Notes: generated by a model from the sequence alone, not told the origin. A DNA stretch of 33,956 nt from JBLNDG01 sp050261415 (GCA_050261415.1 JBLNDG010000049.1:1-33956), one strand, 5' to 3'; counted from the stretch's first letter, positions 22,635-31,293 are shown. Numbers and translations: made by a program.

Positions 22635-23636
22635 ATGAGTGAAAATAAGTACCTCTATTCTGTTACAAGAGTAAGAGCTTTGGAAACCAAGCTATTGGAT
22701 AAAGCAAAGATTGAAAGAATGGTTGATGCAAAAAACGCGGACGAAGTGATAAAAATCCTCTATGAAACAGATTATGCGGGTTCGATTTCCGAAATGAAGG
22801 GTATAGAAGATTATGAGACAGTTCTGTCAAAAGAACTCTCAAAGACTTATGAAGTAATGAGAGAAATATCACCTGCACCTGAGTTGACCGACATTTTTCT
22901 TTTCAGATACGACATTCACAATCTAAAAACCCTTCTGAAAAGCAGCTTCCTAGGAGAAGAGAATGATGCCCTTTTGAGCAGTATAGGCACAATACCGCTT
23001 CAAAAGTTAAAGGAAATGGTAAAGGAAAAAGATTTTACGGATTTGGACCCAATGGTAAGGGAACGTGTTGAGGAAGTTGTGAATGAATTCACGGTAAATC
23101 CTGATCCGCAGATGATTGATATTGTGCTCGACAGATGCCTTTACAACCTTATGTATAAGGTTGCGAATAAAAACAGAAGCAGTTTCTTGACTGACTATAT
23201 AGCAGCCCAGATAGACCTTGCAAATATAAAATCCTTTATAAGGGTAAAATCTATGGGCTATGGACGGGACTTCTTAAATAGAGTAATACTTCAGAACGGC
23301 AAGTTGGATTACGCCTTCTTTAATGATATATTCGAAGAGCCGGTGGATGTCTTGATTGAAAGATTGGCATTCAAGGACTACAACTATGTTGTAGAAGAGG
23401 GAATATCCAGTTACCAGAAAACAAAGTCTTTGACAAGATATGAGAAGCTCTCTGATGATTTCCTTTTTGAAATCGCAAAGAAGGGCAAATATGTAGCGTT
23501 TGGAATAGAACCTTTGATTGGGTATCTTATGGCCAAGGAGAATGAGATAAAGATAATAAGGATGATAATGGTCGGAAAGATAAACGAGATTCCAAATGAA
23601 TTGATAAGAGAAAGGCTACGTGATGTATATGTATAA
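22635..23636 (+). CDS. ntpC: V-type ATPase subunit C (central adapter, d homolog)
   Basis: The 333-aa protein is a funnel-shaped helical adapter that connects the rotor axle to the K ring. Family features are the N-terminal YLYSVTRVRALETKLL, the FRYDIHNLKTLLKS block, and a C-terminal PLIGYLMAKENEIKIIRMIM block close to the end. The start ATG 22635 has AAGGAGG upstream. It overlaps the subunit F gene by 14 bases, so the two are likely translated together. Confidence 0.94.
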   Translation: MSENKYLYSVTRVRALETKLLDKAKIERMVDAKNADEVIKILYETDYAGSISEMKGIEDYETVLSKELSKTYEVMREISPAPELTDIFLFRYDIHNLKTLLKSSFLGEENDALLSSIGTIPLQKLKEMVKEKDFTDLDPMVRERVEEVVNEFTVNPDPQMIDIVLDRCLYNLMYKVANKNRSSFLTDYIAAQIDLANIKSFIRVKSMGYGRDFLNRVILQNGKLDYAFFNDIFEEPVDVLIERLAFKDYNYVVEEGISSYQKTKSLTRYEKLSDDFLFEIAKKGKYVAFGIEPLIGYLMAKENEIKIIRMIMVGKINEIPNELIRERLRDVYV

Positions 23637-23952
23637 GATCGGTGCTATAGGAGATAAAGACTCGATTTTGGGCTTTAAAGCTTTAGGTATATCTGTATTT
23701 CCGACCACTGATATTAGGGAAGCTTCAAAGCTGATTCACAGCCTTGCCAAGGAAAAATACGCAGTAATATTTCTTACAGAGCAGCTTGCCAAGGATTTGG
23801 ATGAAACTATTAACGAATATAAGGATTCCTTGACTCCGGCCATTATAATGATTCCCAACAACAGAGGCACATTGGGGCTGGGTATGGCAGGCGTCAAGAA
23901 GTCAGTTGAAAGAGCAATCGGTGCAGATATATTATTCGGGAAAGAAGGTTGA
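23623..23952 (+). CDS. ntpG: V-type ATPase subunit F (NtpG)
   Basis: This is a small alpha-beta subunit of the central stalk that binds subunit D and modulates ATPase activity. The 109-aa product has the characteristic YKIGAIGDKDSILGFKALGI and a Rossmann-like core ending PAIIMIPNNRG. Start codons crowd here: GTG 23620, ATG 23623 and ATG 23629. I prefer ATG 23623 because AAAGG at 23611-23615 is 7 bases upstream. Its start lies inside the end of subunit C, and it stops 4 bases before subunit A. Confidence 0.93.
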   Translation: MYMYKIGAIGDKDSILGFKALGISVFPTTDIREASKLIHSLAKEKYAVIFLTEQLAKDLDETINEYKDSLTPAIIMIPNNRGTLGLGMAGVKKSVERAIGADILFGKEG

Positions 23953-23956
23953 TAAC

Positions 23957-25720
23957 TTGAACGAAGGAAAAATAATTAAGGTATCAGGACCTCTTGTAAT
24001 AGCAGAAGGTATGAATGATGCCAAAATGTATGACGTTGTTCGTGTTAGTGATAAAAAGCTTATAGGTGAGATAATTGAAATCAGAGGGGATAAGGCTTCA
24101 ATACAGGTTTATGAGGAAACCTCAGGCTTGGGTCCTGGTGAGCCTGTAGTTTCAACCGGTGAGCCTTTGAGCGTAGAATTGGCTCCCGGTCTTATAGAGT
24201 CAATATTTGACGGAATACAGAGACCTTTGGACGTAGTAAGAAGCGCATCAGGGGACCACATAGCCAGAGGCGTGGAAGTAGAGAAGCTTAATAAGACCAG
24301 GAAATGGAACTTTGTTCCCAAGGCAAAGAAGGGGGACCAGGTAAAAACCGGTGACGTAATCGGTACTGTCAAAGAGACCTCTATAGTTGAACACAGAATA
24401 ATGGTGCCCTTTGGAATCGAAGGTACCATTGAAGACATATATGAAGGTGATTTTACAATTGTTGATACAGTTGCAAAAATCAAGACCAAGGACGGAGTAA
24501 AGGATATCCAGATGCTTCAAAAATGGCCCGTAAGAAGAGGCAGACCGTACAAAGAGAAGCTGGCTCCTGCAAATCCTATGACAACAGGTCAGAGAATAAT
24601 AGACACGTTCTTCCCAGTAGCTAAGGGTGGTACAGCATGTATTCCAGGGCCATTCGGCAGCGGCAAGACTGTTGTGCAGCACCAGCTGGCAAAGTGGGCG
24701 GATGCTGAGATTGTTGTCTATATAGGCTGCGGCGAGCGTGGAAATGAAATGACCGATGTTCTTATGGAGTTCCCGGAACTCAAGGACCCTAAGACCGGGG
24801 AACCTTTGATGAAGAGAACCGTGCTTATAGCAAATACATCGGATATGCCGGTTGCAGCACGTGAAGCAAGTATTTACACAGGTATCACCATAGGTGAATA
24901 CTTCAGGGATATGGGTTATTCAGTAGCACTGATGGCAGACTCAACGTCACGTTGGGCCGAAGCTTTGAGAGAAATGTCCGGACGTCTTGAAGAGATGCCT
25001 GGTGAAGAAGGCTATCCTGCATACCTTGGGTCAAGAGCTGCAGAATTCTATGAAAGGGCAGGCAGGGTAATATGTGCAGGCAGCGACAATAGGGAAGGTG
25101 CACTCACAGCCGTTGGAGCAGTATCGCCTCCAGGCGGTGACTTGTCCGAACCGGTTACACAGGCAACCCTCCGTATTGTTAAGGTGTTCTGGGGCCTGGA
25201 CTCTGCATTGGCTTACAGGAGGCACTTCCCGGCAATAAACTGGTTACTCAGCTATTCGCTGTATCTTGACAGATTGGGTGAATGGTTTGAAAAAGAAGTG
25301 TCACCGGAATGGGAACAGCTGAGAGCAGATGCTATGAGGATACTCCAGGAAGAAGCTGAATTAAATGAAATTGTAAGACTGGTAGGTATTGATGCCCTCT
25401 CGCTGAAGGACAGATTTACTTTGGAAGCAGCAAAGACAATAAGAGAAGACTATCTGCATCAAAACGCGTTCCACGATATAGATACCTACTCTTCAATCCA
25501 TAAGCAGTACAGGATGATGAAGGCGATTTTACTGTTCTACCATGAAGGCTTAAAGGCATTAAACGAAGGTGCATTCTTTAAGGATCTTGTAAACCTGCCT
25601 GTAAGGGAAAGAATAGCAAAAGCCAAACTCATTCTGGAAAACAATCTGAACGAATTCGACACTTTGGAAGCAGATATAAAGAAGGAAATAGCTTCTACTC
25701 TTTCGAATGGAGGAATATAA
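23957..25720 (+). CDS. ntpA: V-type ATPase catalytic subunit A
   Basis: This is the catalytic nucleotide-binding subunit of the V1 head. From TTG 23957 (587 aa) the product has the N-terminal barrel starting LNEGKIIKVSGPLVIAEG and the V-type non-homologous insertion (about 110-200). The Walker A motif is GPFGSGKT at residues 231-238 with Lys237. The family hallmark STSRWAEALREMSGRLEEMPGEEGYPAYL follows (positions about 330-360). The TTG is chosen because AGAAGG at 23943-23948 precedes it. The reading frame extends upstream to 23906 within the subunit F gene, but without a ribosome binding site. Confidence 0.97.
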   Translation: MNEGKIIKVSGPLVIAEGMNDAKMYDVVRVSDKKLIGEIIEIRGDKASIQVYEETSGLGPGEPVVSTGEPLSVELAPGLIESIFDGIQRPLDVVRSASGDHIARGVEVEKLNKTRKWNFVPKAKKGDQVKTGDVIGTVKETSIVEHRIMVPFGIEGTIEDIYEGDFTIVDTVAKIKTKDGVKDIQMLQKWPVRRGRPYKEKLAPANPMTTGQRIIDTFFPVAKGGTACIPGPFGSGKTVVQHQLAKWADAEIVVYIGCGERGNEMTDVLMEFPELKDPKTGEPLMKRTVLIANTSDMPVAAREASIYTGITIGEYFRDMGYSVALMADSTSRWAEALREMSGRLEEMPGEEGYPAYLGSRAAEFYERAGRVICAGSDNREGALTAVGAVSPPGGDLSEPVTQATLRIVKVFWGLDSALAYRRHFPAINWLLSYSLYLDRLGEWFEKEVSPEWEQLRADAMRILQEEAELNEIVRLVGIDALSLKDRFTLEAAKTIREDYLHQNAFHDIDTYSSIHKQYRMMKAILLFYHEGLKALNEGAFFKDLVNLPVRERIAKAKLILENNLNEFDTLEADIKKEIASTLSNGGI

Positions 25721-25723
25721 AAT

Positions 25724-27103
25724 ATGCTGAAGGAATATAAAACCATTAAAGAAGTAGCCGGTCCGCTGATGTTTGTTGACCAGGTCGAAGGAGTAAAATT
25801 CAATGAATTGGTGGAAATAGAGCTAAAAAACGGTGAACTGAGAAGAGGAAGAGTGCTCGAAGTTTCCGGGGACACCGCATTGCTGCAGCTCTTTGAAGGT
25901 TCGCAGGGAATTAATATTAATGAAGGTAAGGTTAGATTCACAGGCCACAGCCTTGAACTTCCGGTATCCATAGATATGCTGGGAAGGGTATTTGACGGAC
26001 TGGGAAGACCGAAGGACGGCGGCCCAAAGATAATACCGGAATCAAGACATGATATAGAAGGTAATCCTATAAATCCTGCTGCCAGAGACTACCCGTCAGA
26101 ATTTATTCAGACAGGGGTTTCAGCAATAGACGGCCTTAATACATTGGTTAGAGGCCAAAAGCTGCCTATATTCTCAGCCTCCGGTTTGCCCCATGCAAAT
26201 CTGGCTGCACAGATAGCGAGACAGGCTAAGGTTTTGGGGACGGAAGGAAACTTCGCCGTTGTTTTTGCGGCTATAGGAATAACCTTTGAAGAAGCGGATT
26301 TCTTTATCTCCGATTTCAGAAAGACAGGAGCCATAGACAGAACAGTACTTTTCATCAACCTGGCAAACGACCCGGCCATAGAGCGTATAGCGACGCCGCG
26401 TATGGCTCTTACGGCAGCTGAGTACCTGGCTTATGAAAAGGATATGCATGTTCTTGTAATAATGACAGACATAACAAATTACTGTGATGCTTTACGTGAA
26501 GTATCGGCAGCAAGAAAGGAAGTTCCGGGAAGAAGAGGTTACCCGGGATACCTTTACACCGACCTGGCAACTCTGTATGAAAGAGCTGGAAGAATAAGGG
26601 ACAGGAAGGGATCCATAACACAGATACCTATACTTACAATGCCTGAAGAGGATAAGACTCATCCGATTCCCGACCTTACCGGATATATAACAGAAGGTCA
26701 GATAATACTTAGCAAAGAGCTTTACAGAAAAGGTTTAATGCCTCCTATAGATGTTTTGCCGTCATTGTCCCGTCTTAAGGATAAAGGTATAGGCAGGGGA
26801 AAGACAAGAGAAGACCATGCAGATACAATGAACCAGCTCTTCGCTTCATATGCAAGAGGAAAGGAAGCAAAAGAACTTGCAGTAATATTGGGGGAAGGCG
26901 CATTAAGTGATACTGACAAGCTGTTTGCCAAGTTTGCCGATGAATTCGAAAAACGTTATGTATCACAGGGCGACAGTACCGATAGAAGTATTGAGGAAAC
27001 CCTGACGCTTGGTTGGGAGCTGTTGTCCATACTGCCGAGAACTGAACTTAAGAGGATTAAGGATGAGTATATTGATAAATACCTGCCTAAAGGGGATGCA
27101 TAG
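25724..27103 (+). CDS. ntpB: V-type ATPase regulatory subunit B
   Basis: This is the non-catalytic partner of subunit A in the A3B3 head. The 459-aa product has the family barrel beginning YKTIKEVAGPLMFVDQVEGV and the diagnostic blocks SAIDGLNTLVRGQKLPIFSASGLPH (no canonical Walker A, as expected), MTDITNYCDALREVSAARKEVPGRRGYPGYLYTDLA and IDVLPSLSRLKDKGIG. It starts 3 bases after the subunit A stop and ends 3 bases before subunit D, showing tight stoichiometric coupling. Start is ATG 25724 with GGAGG inside the end of ntpA. Confidence 0.97.
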   Translation: MLKEYKTIKEVAGPLMFVDQVEGVKFNELVEIELKNGELRRGRVLEVSGDTALLQLFEGSQGININEGKVRFTGHSLELPVSIDMLGRVFDGLGRPKDGGPKIIPESRHDIEGNPINPAARDYPSEFIQTGVSAIDGLNTLVRGQKLPIFSASGLPHANLAAQIARQAKVLGTEGNFAVVFAAIGITFEEADFFISDFRKTGAIDRTVLFINLANDPAIERIATPRMALTAAEYLAYEKDMHVLVIMTDITNYCDALREVSAARKEVPGRRGYPGYLYTDLATLYERAGRIRDRKGSITQIPILTMPEEDKTHPIPDLTGYITEGQIILSKELYRKGLMPPIDVLPSLSRLKDKGIGRGKTREDHADTMNQLFASYARGKEAKELAVILGEGALSDTDKLFAKFADEFEKRYVSQGDSTDRSIEETLTLGWELLSILPRTELKRIKDEYIDKYLPKGDA

Positions 27104-27106
27104 TTT

Positions 27107-27751
27107 ATGGCCATAATGAATGTGAATCCTACCCGAATGGAGCTCACCAGGCTTAAGGGGAGGCTTAAAACAGCGCAGAGAGGCCACAAACTCCTGAAGG
27201 ATAAGCAGGATGAGCTTATGAAAAAATTCATAGACCTTGTAAAGAGAAACAAGGAACTGAGGGAAATGGTAGAAGGAGAGCTTACACAATCATTTAAGAA
27301 TTTCCTTATTGCCAGGGCCGTAATGTCCTCTGAAATGCTTGAAGAAGCCATTATGTACCCCACTCAGAAGGTTTCGCTTGAGATGAGTACAAAGAACATA
27401 ATGAGTGTTAATTCACCAATTTTTAATCTGGTGAAGGAGGACAACAAAGAAGCATCAAGTGTTTTCCCATATGGCTTTGTGACTACCTCCGGTGAATTGG
27501 ACGGCGCTATACTTTCACTCCAGGAAGTGGTAGACAAACTGATTGAGCTGGCCCAGGTCGAAAAGACCTGTCAGCTCATGGCCAGCGAAATTGAAAAGAC
27601 AAGACGCCGTGTTAATGCACTTGAATATGTAATGATACCACAATTAATTGAAACAGTTAAGTATATCACCATGAAGCTTGACGAGAATGAAAGAGGAAAC
27701 AGGGTAAGGCTTATGAAAGTCAAGGACATGGTGGAAGGCCAAAGGGCATAA
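27107..27751 (+). CDS. ntpD: V-type ATPase subunit D (central axle)
   Basis: Subunit D is a 214-aa antiparallel coiled coil that rotates inside the A3B3 head. It has the usual N-terminus NPTRMELTRLKGRLKTAQRGHKLLKDKQDELMKKF and a C-terminal helix with RRVNALEYVMIPQLIETVKYI. It is the last gene of the operon and is followed by an intrinsic terminator. Confidence 0.97.
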   Translation: MAIMNVNPTRMELTRLKGRLKTAQRGHKLLKDKQDELMKKFIDLVKRNKELREMVEGELTQSFKNFLIARAVMSSEMLEEAIMYPTQKVSLEMSTKNIMSVNSPIFNLVKEDNKEASSVFPYGFVTTSGELDGAILSLQEVVDKLIELAQVEKTCQLMASEIEKTRRRVNALEYVMIPQLIETVKYITMKLDENERGNRVRLMKVKDMVEGQRA

Positions 27752-27761
27752 GTTTAAGAGA

Positions 27762-27798
27762 AAACCCGCAGGATTATATTCCCGCGGGTTTGTTTTTT
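27762..27798. terminator. terminator of the V-ATPase operon
   Basis: AAACCCGC (27762-27769) pairs with GCGGGTTT (27784-27791) and is followed by GTTTTTT. The stop codon of the convergent DUF1540 gene (27798-27800) overlaps the end of the T tract. Confidence 0.88.
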
Positions 27799-28004
27799 CA
27801 TTTCCCTTCAACAAAGGTTGTACAGCTTGTGCCATCACTGGTGTGCGCAACACCGTCTCCCAATGCGTTTACCTCAATGGTGTTAGCGCTGCAGAAGTGA
27901 TGATCGTTGTAATAGCATGTGCCGACATTGCATTTTATGCTGTGGTTATGTGCATGCATCTTGTTCCTGTCAAGATCATTGCTGTTAGTACCGTTGTAAG
28001 CCAT
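27798..28004 (-). CDS. DUF1540 protein, small cysteine-rich
   Basis: This 68-aa protein contains the DUF1540 pattern: IKCNVGTCYYNDHHFCSANTI followed by a conserved TSCTTF near the C-terminus, giving four cysteines that could bind a metal. A His- and Asn-rich head (residues 1-29) precedes the domain, with HAHNH. The start is ATG 28004, 8 bases after GGGAGG. The frame is open to 28019, but that ATG precedes the ribosome binding site. DUF1540 proteins are frequent in clostridia and bacilli, have no known function, and are often spore-associated. The gene stands alone between convergent and divergent neighbours. Confidence 0.85.
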   Translation of the reverse strand: MAYNGTNSNDLDRNKMHAHNHSIKCNVGTCYYNDHHFCSANTIEVNALGDGVAHTSDGTSCTTFVEGK

Positions 28005-28187
28005 AGATACACCTCCCATATTAATGTTTTAAAAAATAAATAATATTTATCCGGCATCCAAAGGCCGGAATATGAAATTACACATATGACAGTTATATTC
28101 TTTGCATAATTGTCTTGTTAATACTTGTTTGGTTTTGGTAAATAGTGGGCATTTCAAAGTGTGTTATGAATGTTTTTTCCTGTACAT

Positions 28188-28215
28188 TTGACAAATATTT
28201 TTGTATGACTAAAAA
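28188..28215 (+). promoter_or_regulatory. possible promoter of the aminotransferase gene
   Basis: A perfect TTGACA at 28188-28193 is followed after 16 bases by TAAAAA at 28210-28215. The -35 is excellent, but the -10 is poor. The next element overlaps the -10. Confidence 0.42.
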
Positions 28216-28224
28216 ATTTTTAGT
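28208..28224. promoter_or_regulatory. operator-like palindrome overlapping the promoter
   Basis: ACTAAAAA (28208-28215) and TTTTTAGT (28217-28224) form a perfect inverted repeat with a single central A, placed over the presumed -10 element. A repressor site is plausible, but the very AT-rich composition lowers the weight. Confidence 0.35.
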
Positions 28225-28321
28225 AAAAAAATATAGAAATATATCTCCGTTTAATGTAAAATAAAATTGGAGGATGGAAAACAAAAGATGGCGGGCTTAA
28301 TTTATGGGGGTGTATATTTTA

Positions 28322-29500
28322 ATGGGGATTAAGTTTGCTAGTAGAATGGACAACATAAAAGGTTCCGCTATCCGTGAGTTATTAAAGCTGACAGAAGAAC
28401 CCAATATTATATCATTTGCAGGCGGTTTGCCGGCACCTGAACTGTTCCCTATCAAGGAAATGGAAAAGGTGTGTGTAAGGGTGCTTGAAGAGGATGGGAA
28501 AGCAGCTTTACAATATAGTTCGACTGACGGTTATCAACCGTTGAGAAGCATAATCGCAAAAAGAGCGGTAAAGCTTGGCATTAATGCCGATGCAAACCAG
28601 GTGCTGATAACGAGCGGATCACAGCAGGGTCTTGAGTTTACTGGCAAAATATTCATCAATGAGGGTGACGTAATAATATGTGAAAGCCCAAGTTATTTGG
28701 GAGCATTGAGTGCTTTCAGGGCATATCTTCCGAAGTTCGTTGAAGTTCCGATGGATGATAACGGAATGATAATGGAAGAGCTTGAAAAGGCTTTGAAGGC
28801 TAATCCTAATGCAAAATTCATTTATACTATACCCGATTTCCAAAACCCTACAGGAAGAACTTTAAGCCTAGAGAGAAGAAAACGCCTTATGGAACTGGCA
28901 ACCCAGTATGAGGTGCCTGTTTTAGAGGATAACCCATACGGGGAACTGAGGTTCGAGGGCAATATAATGCCATCGCTTAAGTGCTTTGACCCAAAAGGTC
29001 TTGTAATTCATCTGGGAACTTTTTCAAAGATTTTTGCACCGGGTTTGAGACTCGGCTGGGTAATTGCCGAACCGGAAATACTTCACAAGTATAATCTGGT
29101 GAAGCAGGGTGCCGATTTGCAGTGCAGCACCATAGCCCAGAGAGAAGTAGCTGCGTTCCTGGAGATGTATGACATTGAAGCACATATAGACAAAATTAAA
29201 AAAGTATACAGTAACAGAAGAGACCTGATGCTCGAGACTGCCAGCAAGGAATTCCCGGATAATGTTACATTGACAAGACCGGAGGGCGGACTGTTTGCAT
29301 GGGCTGAGTTTCCAAAGCATATAGATGCTGCTGAACTGCTGAAAATAGCTCTTGAACAGAAGGTAGCCTTTGTGCCCGGTGAGCCTTTCTATCCAAACGG
29401 AGGAAATGCAAACCACGCAAGACTTAACTATTCAAACATGCCTGAGGATAAGATTGTTGAAGGCATGAAGAGATTGGCAAAAGCATTAAAATCATTATAA
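28322..29500 (+). CDS. PLP-dependent aminotransferase, class I/II
   Basis: This is a 392-aa fold-type I aminotransferase. The Schiff-base lysine is Lys236 in GTFSKIFAPGLRLGW. The region SGSQQGLEFTGKIFINEGDVI binds PLP phosphate, and PDFQNPTGRTLS and the ENDNPYG-like LEDNPYGEL contain the Asn, Asp and Tyr that hold the cofactor ring. A C-terminal ARLNYS supplies the substrate-carboxylate arginine. The sequence is closest in pattern to 2-aminoadipate / LysN-type and MocR-related aminotransferases without an HTH domain. The amino-acid substrate cannot be assigned. The start ATG 28322 follows GGGGGTG. The in-frame ATG at 28304 has no site. Confidence 0.93.
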   Translation: MGIKFASRMDNIKGSAIRELLKLTEEPNIISFAGGLPAPELFPIKEMEKVCVRVLEEDGKAALQYSSTDGYQPLRSIIAKRAVKLGINADANQVLITSGSQQGLEFTGKIFINEGDVIICESPSYLGALSAFRAYLPKFVEVPMDDNGMIMEELEKALKANPNAKFIYTIPDFQNPTGRTLSLERRKRLMELATQYEVPVLEDNPYGELRFEGNIMPSLKCFDPKGLVIHLGTFSKIFAPGLRLGWVIAEPEILHKYNLVKQGADLQCSTIAQREVAAFLEMYDIEAHIDKIKKVYSNRRDLMLETASKEFPDNVTLTRPEGGLFAWAEFPKHIDAAELLKIALEQKVAFVPGEPFYPNGGNANHARLNYSNMPEDKIVEGMKRLAKALKSL

Positions 29501-29505
29501 AGGCT

Positions 29506-29534
29506 AAAAATCTCCGAAAAATCGGAGATTTTTT
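29506..29534 (+). terminator. terminator of the aminotransferase gene
   Basis: AAAAATCTCCGA (29506-29517) pairs perfectly with TCGGAGATTTTT (29522-29533) around a four-base loop and is followed by T. Confidence 0.9.
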
Positions 29535-29535
29535 C

Positions 29536-29593
29536 ATTAGTGGACATTCTACCAAAGTAGAATCAGTCAAAAGCGAGGAGGCTCGATGCCTCC
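29536..29593 (+). repeat. 14-bp dispersed repeat, copy 2, with two hairpins
   Basis: ATTAGTGGACATTC (29536-29549), identical to 14089-14102, merges into a hairpin ATTCTAC-CAAA-GTAGAAT (29546-29563). A second hairpin GGAGGC-TCGAT-GCCTCC (29577-29593) follows. It lies directly after the aminotransferase terminator. No gene covers it. Confidence 0.5.
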
Positions 29594-29720
29594 GAACTTT
29601 TATTTGATAAAAAAATTTAATGTGGAAAAAATAAATAAGTGCTAAATTTAGTATTAACTATGGAAAAAAACAGATAAATGCATTACAATATAAAAGAATA
29701 ATTATTAAGGAGGATTTGTT

Positions 29721-29879
29721 ATGAATAAATGGGTTTGTACAGCTTGTGGATACATATATGACCCGGAAACAGGTGATCCTGACGGAGGAATTGCACCGGG
29801 CACACCCTTTGGAGATATACCGGATGACTGGGTATGTCCTTTATGCGGAGTTTCAAAGGAACTTTTTGAAAAAGTATAA
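29721..29879 (+). CDS. rubredoxin
   Basis: This 52-aa protein is a one-electron carrier with a single Fe(Cys)4 site. Two CxxCG knuckles are visible (VCTACGYIYDPETGD near the N-terminus and VCPLCGVSKELF near the C-terminus), with the conserved aromatic and acidic spacer GDIPDDW between them, as in clostridial rubredoxins. Start is ATG 29721 after AAGGAGG. It sits 12 bases upstream of the flavodiiron gene, its most likely electron acceptor, and the two should be cotranscribed. Confidence 0.97.
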   Translation: MNKWVCTACGYIYDPETGDPDGGIAPGTPFGDIPDDWVCPLCGVSKELFEKV

Positions 29880-29891
29880 ACGGAGGAGTCT

Positions 29892-31082
29892 ATGGAAGCA
29901 CTAAAAATTAAAGAAAACATATACTGGGTTGGAGCAAGGGCTCCAGAACTCAAAGTTTTTGATGTAATAGTCAAGACAGACTATGGAACTACCTATAATT
30001 CATACCTGATTAAGGGAGGAAAGAACATACTCGTTGAAACAGTAGAAGTTGATTTCTATAATGAATATTCCAGAAAGCTGGAAGAGCTTTTGGGCGGTGA
30101 AGCAATTGACTATATTATTTCAAACCATACCGAGCCGGATCATTCAGGGGCATTGAAAAACCTGCTTGCTAAGTACCCGGGTGCTGAAGTGATATGTACA
30201 AAGCCCGCTTATATGTATTTAAAAGCAATGCTGAACCAGGACCTGAAATGCAGGACTGTAAGCGACGGGGAAGAAATTGAACTGGGCGGCAGGAGGTTTA
30301 AATTCATACTGGCACCCTTCCTTCATTGGCCTGACACAATGTTTACATATCTTAAGGATGAAAAGGTCCTTTTCAGCGGTGATTTCCTGGGCTGCCACTA
30401 TTGCCCGGAAGAAAACAAGATTTATAATGACGAAACTGGTGATTTCAATGAAGCTTTCAAATTTTATTTTGATTCAATAATGGCACCTTTTAAAGAGCAT
30501 GTAATAAAGGGCTTGGATAAGCTTAATGATATGCCTGTTGAGATTGTATGTCCGAGCCACGGACCTGTATTGAGGAAGAATATCAAAAGCTACATGGAGA
30601 AATACCGGGAGTGGAGCAAGGACGCAGTCCGCGTAAGCGACCGCAAATACATTGTCATTGCCTATGTATCAGCATATAATTATACGAGGACAATCGCAGA
30701 GAAGCTTTATGAAGTAATTTCTGAAAGTGATGCCGTGGATGTGGATATAATAAATATTGTAGAGCACGACCTTATGGATATAAAACGAAAGATAGAATAC
30801 TCAGACGGAGTGCTCATAGGTTCGCCGACCTTCAACCAGGATGCCTTAAGACCTGTCTGGGATGCGCTTTCCGTGATATGCCCCATAAATGTGAGAGGAA
30901 AGCTTGCAGCAGCTTTCGGGTCATACGGTTGGAGCGGTGAAGCGGTTAAAATGCTTGAGGAGAGGCTGCGGGGCCTGAAGTTCAAAGTAGTGGAATCCGG
31001 CCTGCGGTTTAACTTCGTTCCATCTGATGAAGATTTGAAAACAACGGGCAAATTCGCCAAAAAGTTCTTAGAAATGTTGTAA
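29892..31082 (+). CDS. FprA-type flavodiiron protein (oxygen/NO reductase)
   Basis: Flavodiiron proteins reduce O2 to water or NO to N2O in anaerobes, with electrons from rubredoxin. The 396-aa product has a metallo-beta-lactamase-like diiron domain (1-250) and a C-terminal flavodoxin domain (about 252-396). The iron ligands His79, Glu81, Asp83 and His84 are in HTEPDHSG at the standard numbering. A further His lies in FLHWPDTM, Asp in FSGDFLG and His in CPSHGPV. The flavodoxin FMN-phosphate loop is VSAYNYTRTIAEKL. Start is ATG 29892 behind GGAGGAG. Whether O2 or NO is preferred cannot be read from the sequence. Confidence 0.97.
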   Translation: MEALKIKENIYWVGARAPELKVFDVIVKTDYGTTYNSYLIKGGKNILVETVEVDFYNEYSRKLEELLGGEAIDYIISNHTEPDHSGALKNLLAKYPGAEVICTKPAYMYLKAMLNQDLKCRTVSDGEEIELGGRRFKFILAPFLHWPDTMFTYLKDEKVLFSGDFLGCHYCPEENKIYNDETGDFNEAFKFYFDSIMAPFKEHVIKGLDKLNDMPVEIVCPSHGPVLRKNIKSYMEKYREWSKDAVRVSDRKYIVIAYVSAYNYTRTIAEKLYEVISESDAVDVDIINIVEHDLMDIKRKIEYSDGVLIGSPTFNQDALRPVWDALSVICPINVRGKLAAAFGSYGWSGEAVKMLEERLRGLKFKVVESGLRFNFVPSDEDLKTTGKFAKKFLEML

Positions 31083-31160
31083 ACGCGGAAGAATATTAAG
31101 TATAGCGGAGAAATACAACGTAAAAAGTACTTTTTTAAATATAAATGAACAAAAAAAGTA

Positions 31161-31189
31161 TTGATAAAAAACAGTTTCCGTGGTATCAT
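31161..31189 (+). promoter_or_regulatory. promoter of tRNA-Gln
   Basis: TTGATA (31161-31166) and TATCAT (31184-31189) are exactly 17 bases apart. They are placed 31 bases before the tRNA 5' end. A short CGGC-GACA-GCCG hairpin (31199-31210) lies in the 5' leader. Confidence 0.7.
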
Positions 31190-31219
31190 ATATTTTGTCG
31201 GCGACAGCCGAGCATATAC

Positions 31220-31293
31220 TCCCGGTTTGTGTAATGGTAGCACAACTGACTCTGGATCAGTTTGTTGAGGTTCAAATCCTTAACCGGGAGCCA
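31220..31293 (+). tRNA. tRNA-Gln, anticodon CTG
   Basis: The 74-base cloverleaf has all arms. The acceptor stem TCCCGGT (31220-31226) pairs with ACCGGGA (31283-31289), then G and an encoded CCA. The D arm contains the TGTG/CACA stem with TAATGGTAG. The anticodon stem ACTGA/TCAGT encloses loop CTCTGGA with anticodon CTG. The T arm has TTCAAAT. It decodes CAG (glutamine). It is followed by its own terminator. Confidence 0.97.

Larger units (their letters stand above)
28005..28321. other. 317-base intergenic region between divergent genes
   Basis: AT-rich space between the DUF1540 gene and the aminotransferase. It contains a small CCGGC/GCCGG hairpin (28051-28055 with 28064-28068), a possible promoter with a palindrome (see next entries) and, near its end, a 14-codon upstream frame at 28288-28332 that overlaps the aminotransferase start. 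I see no other gene. Confidence 0.6.

Noticed and set aside
23906..23956. 17-residue extension of V-ATPase subunit A
   Set aside because: It lies inside the subunit F gene without a ribosome binding site, and the family N-terminus begins at the TTG at 23957.
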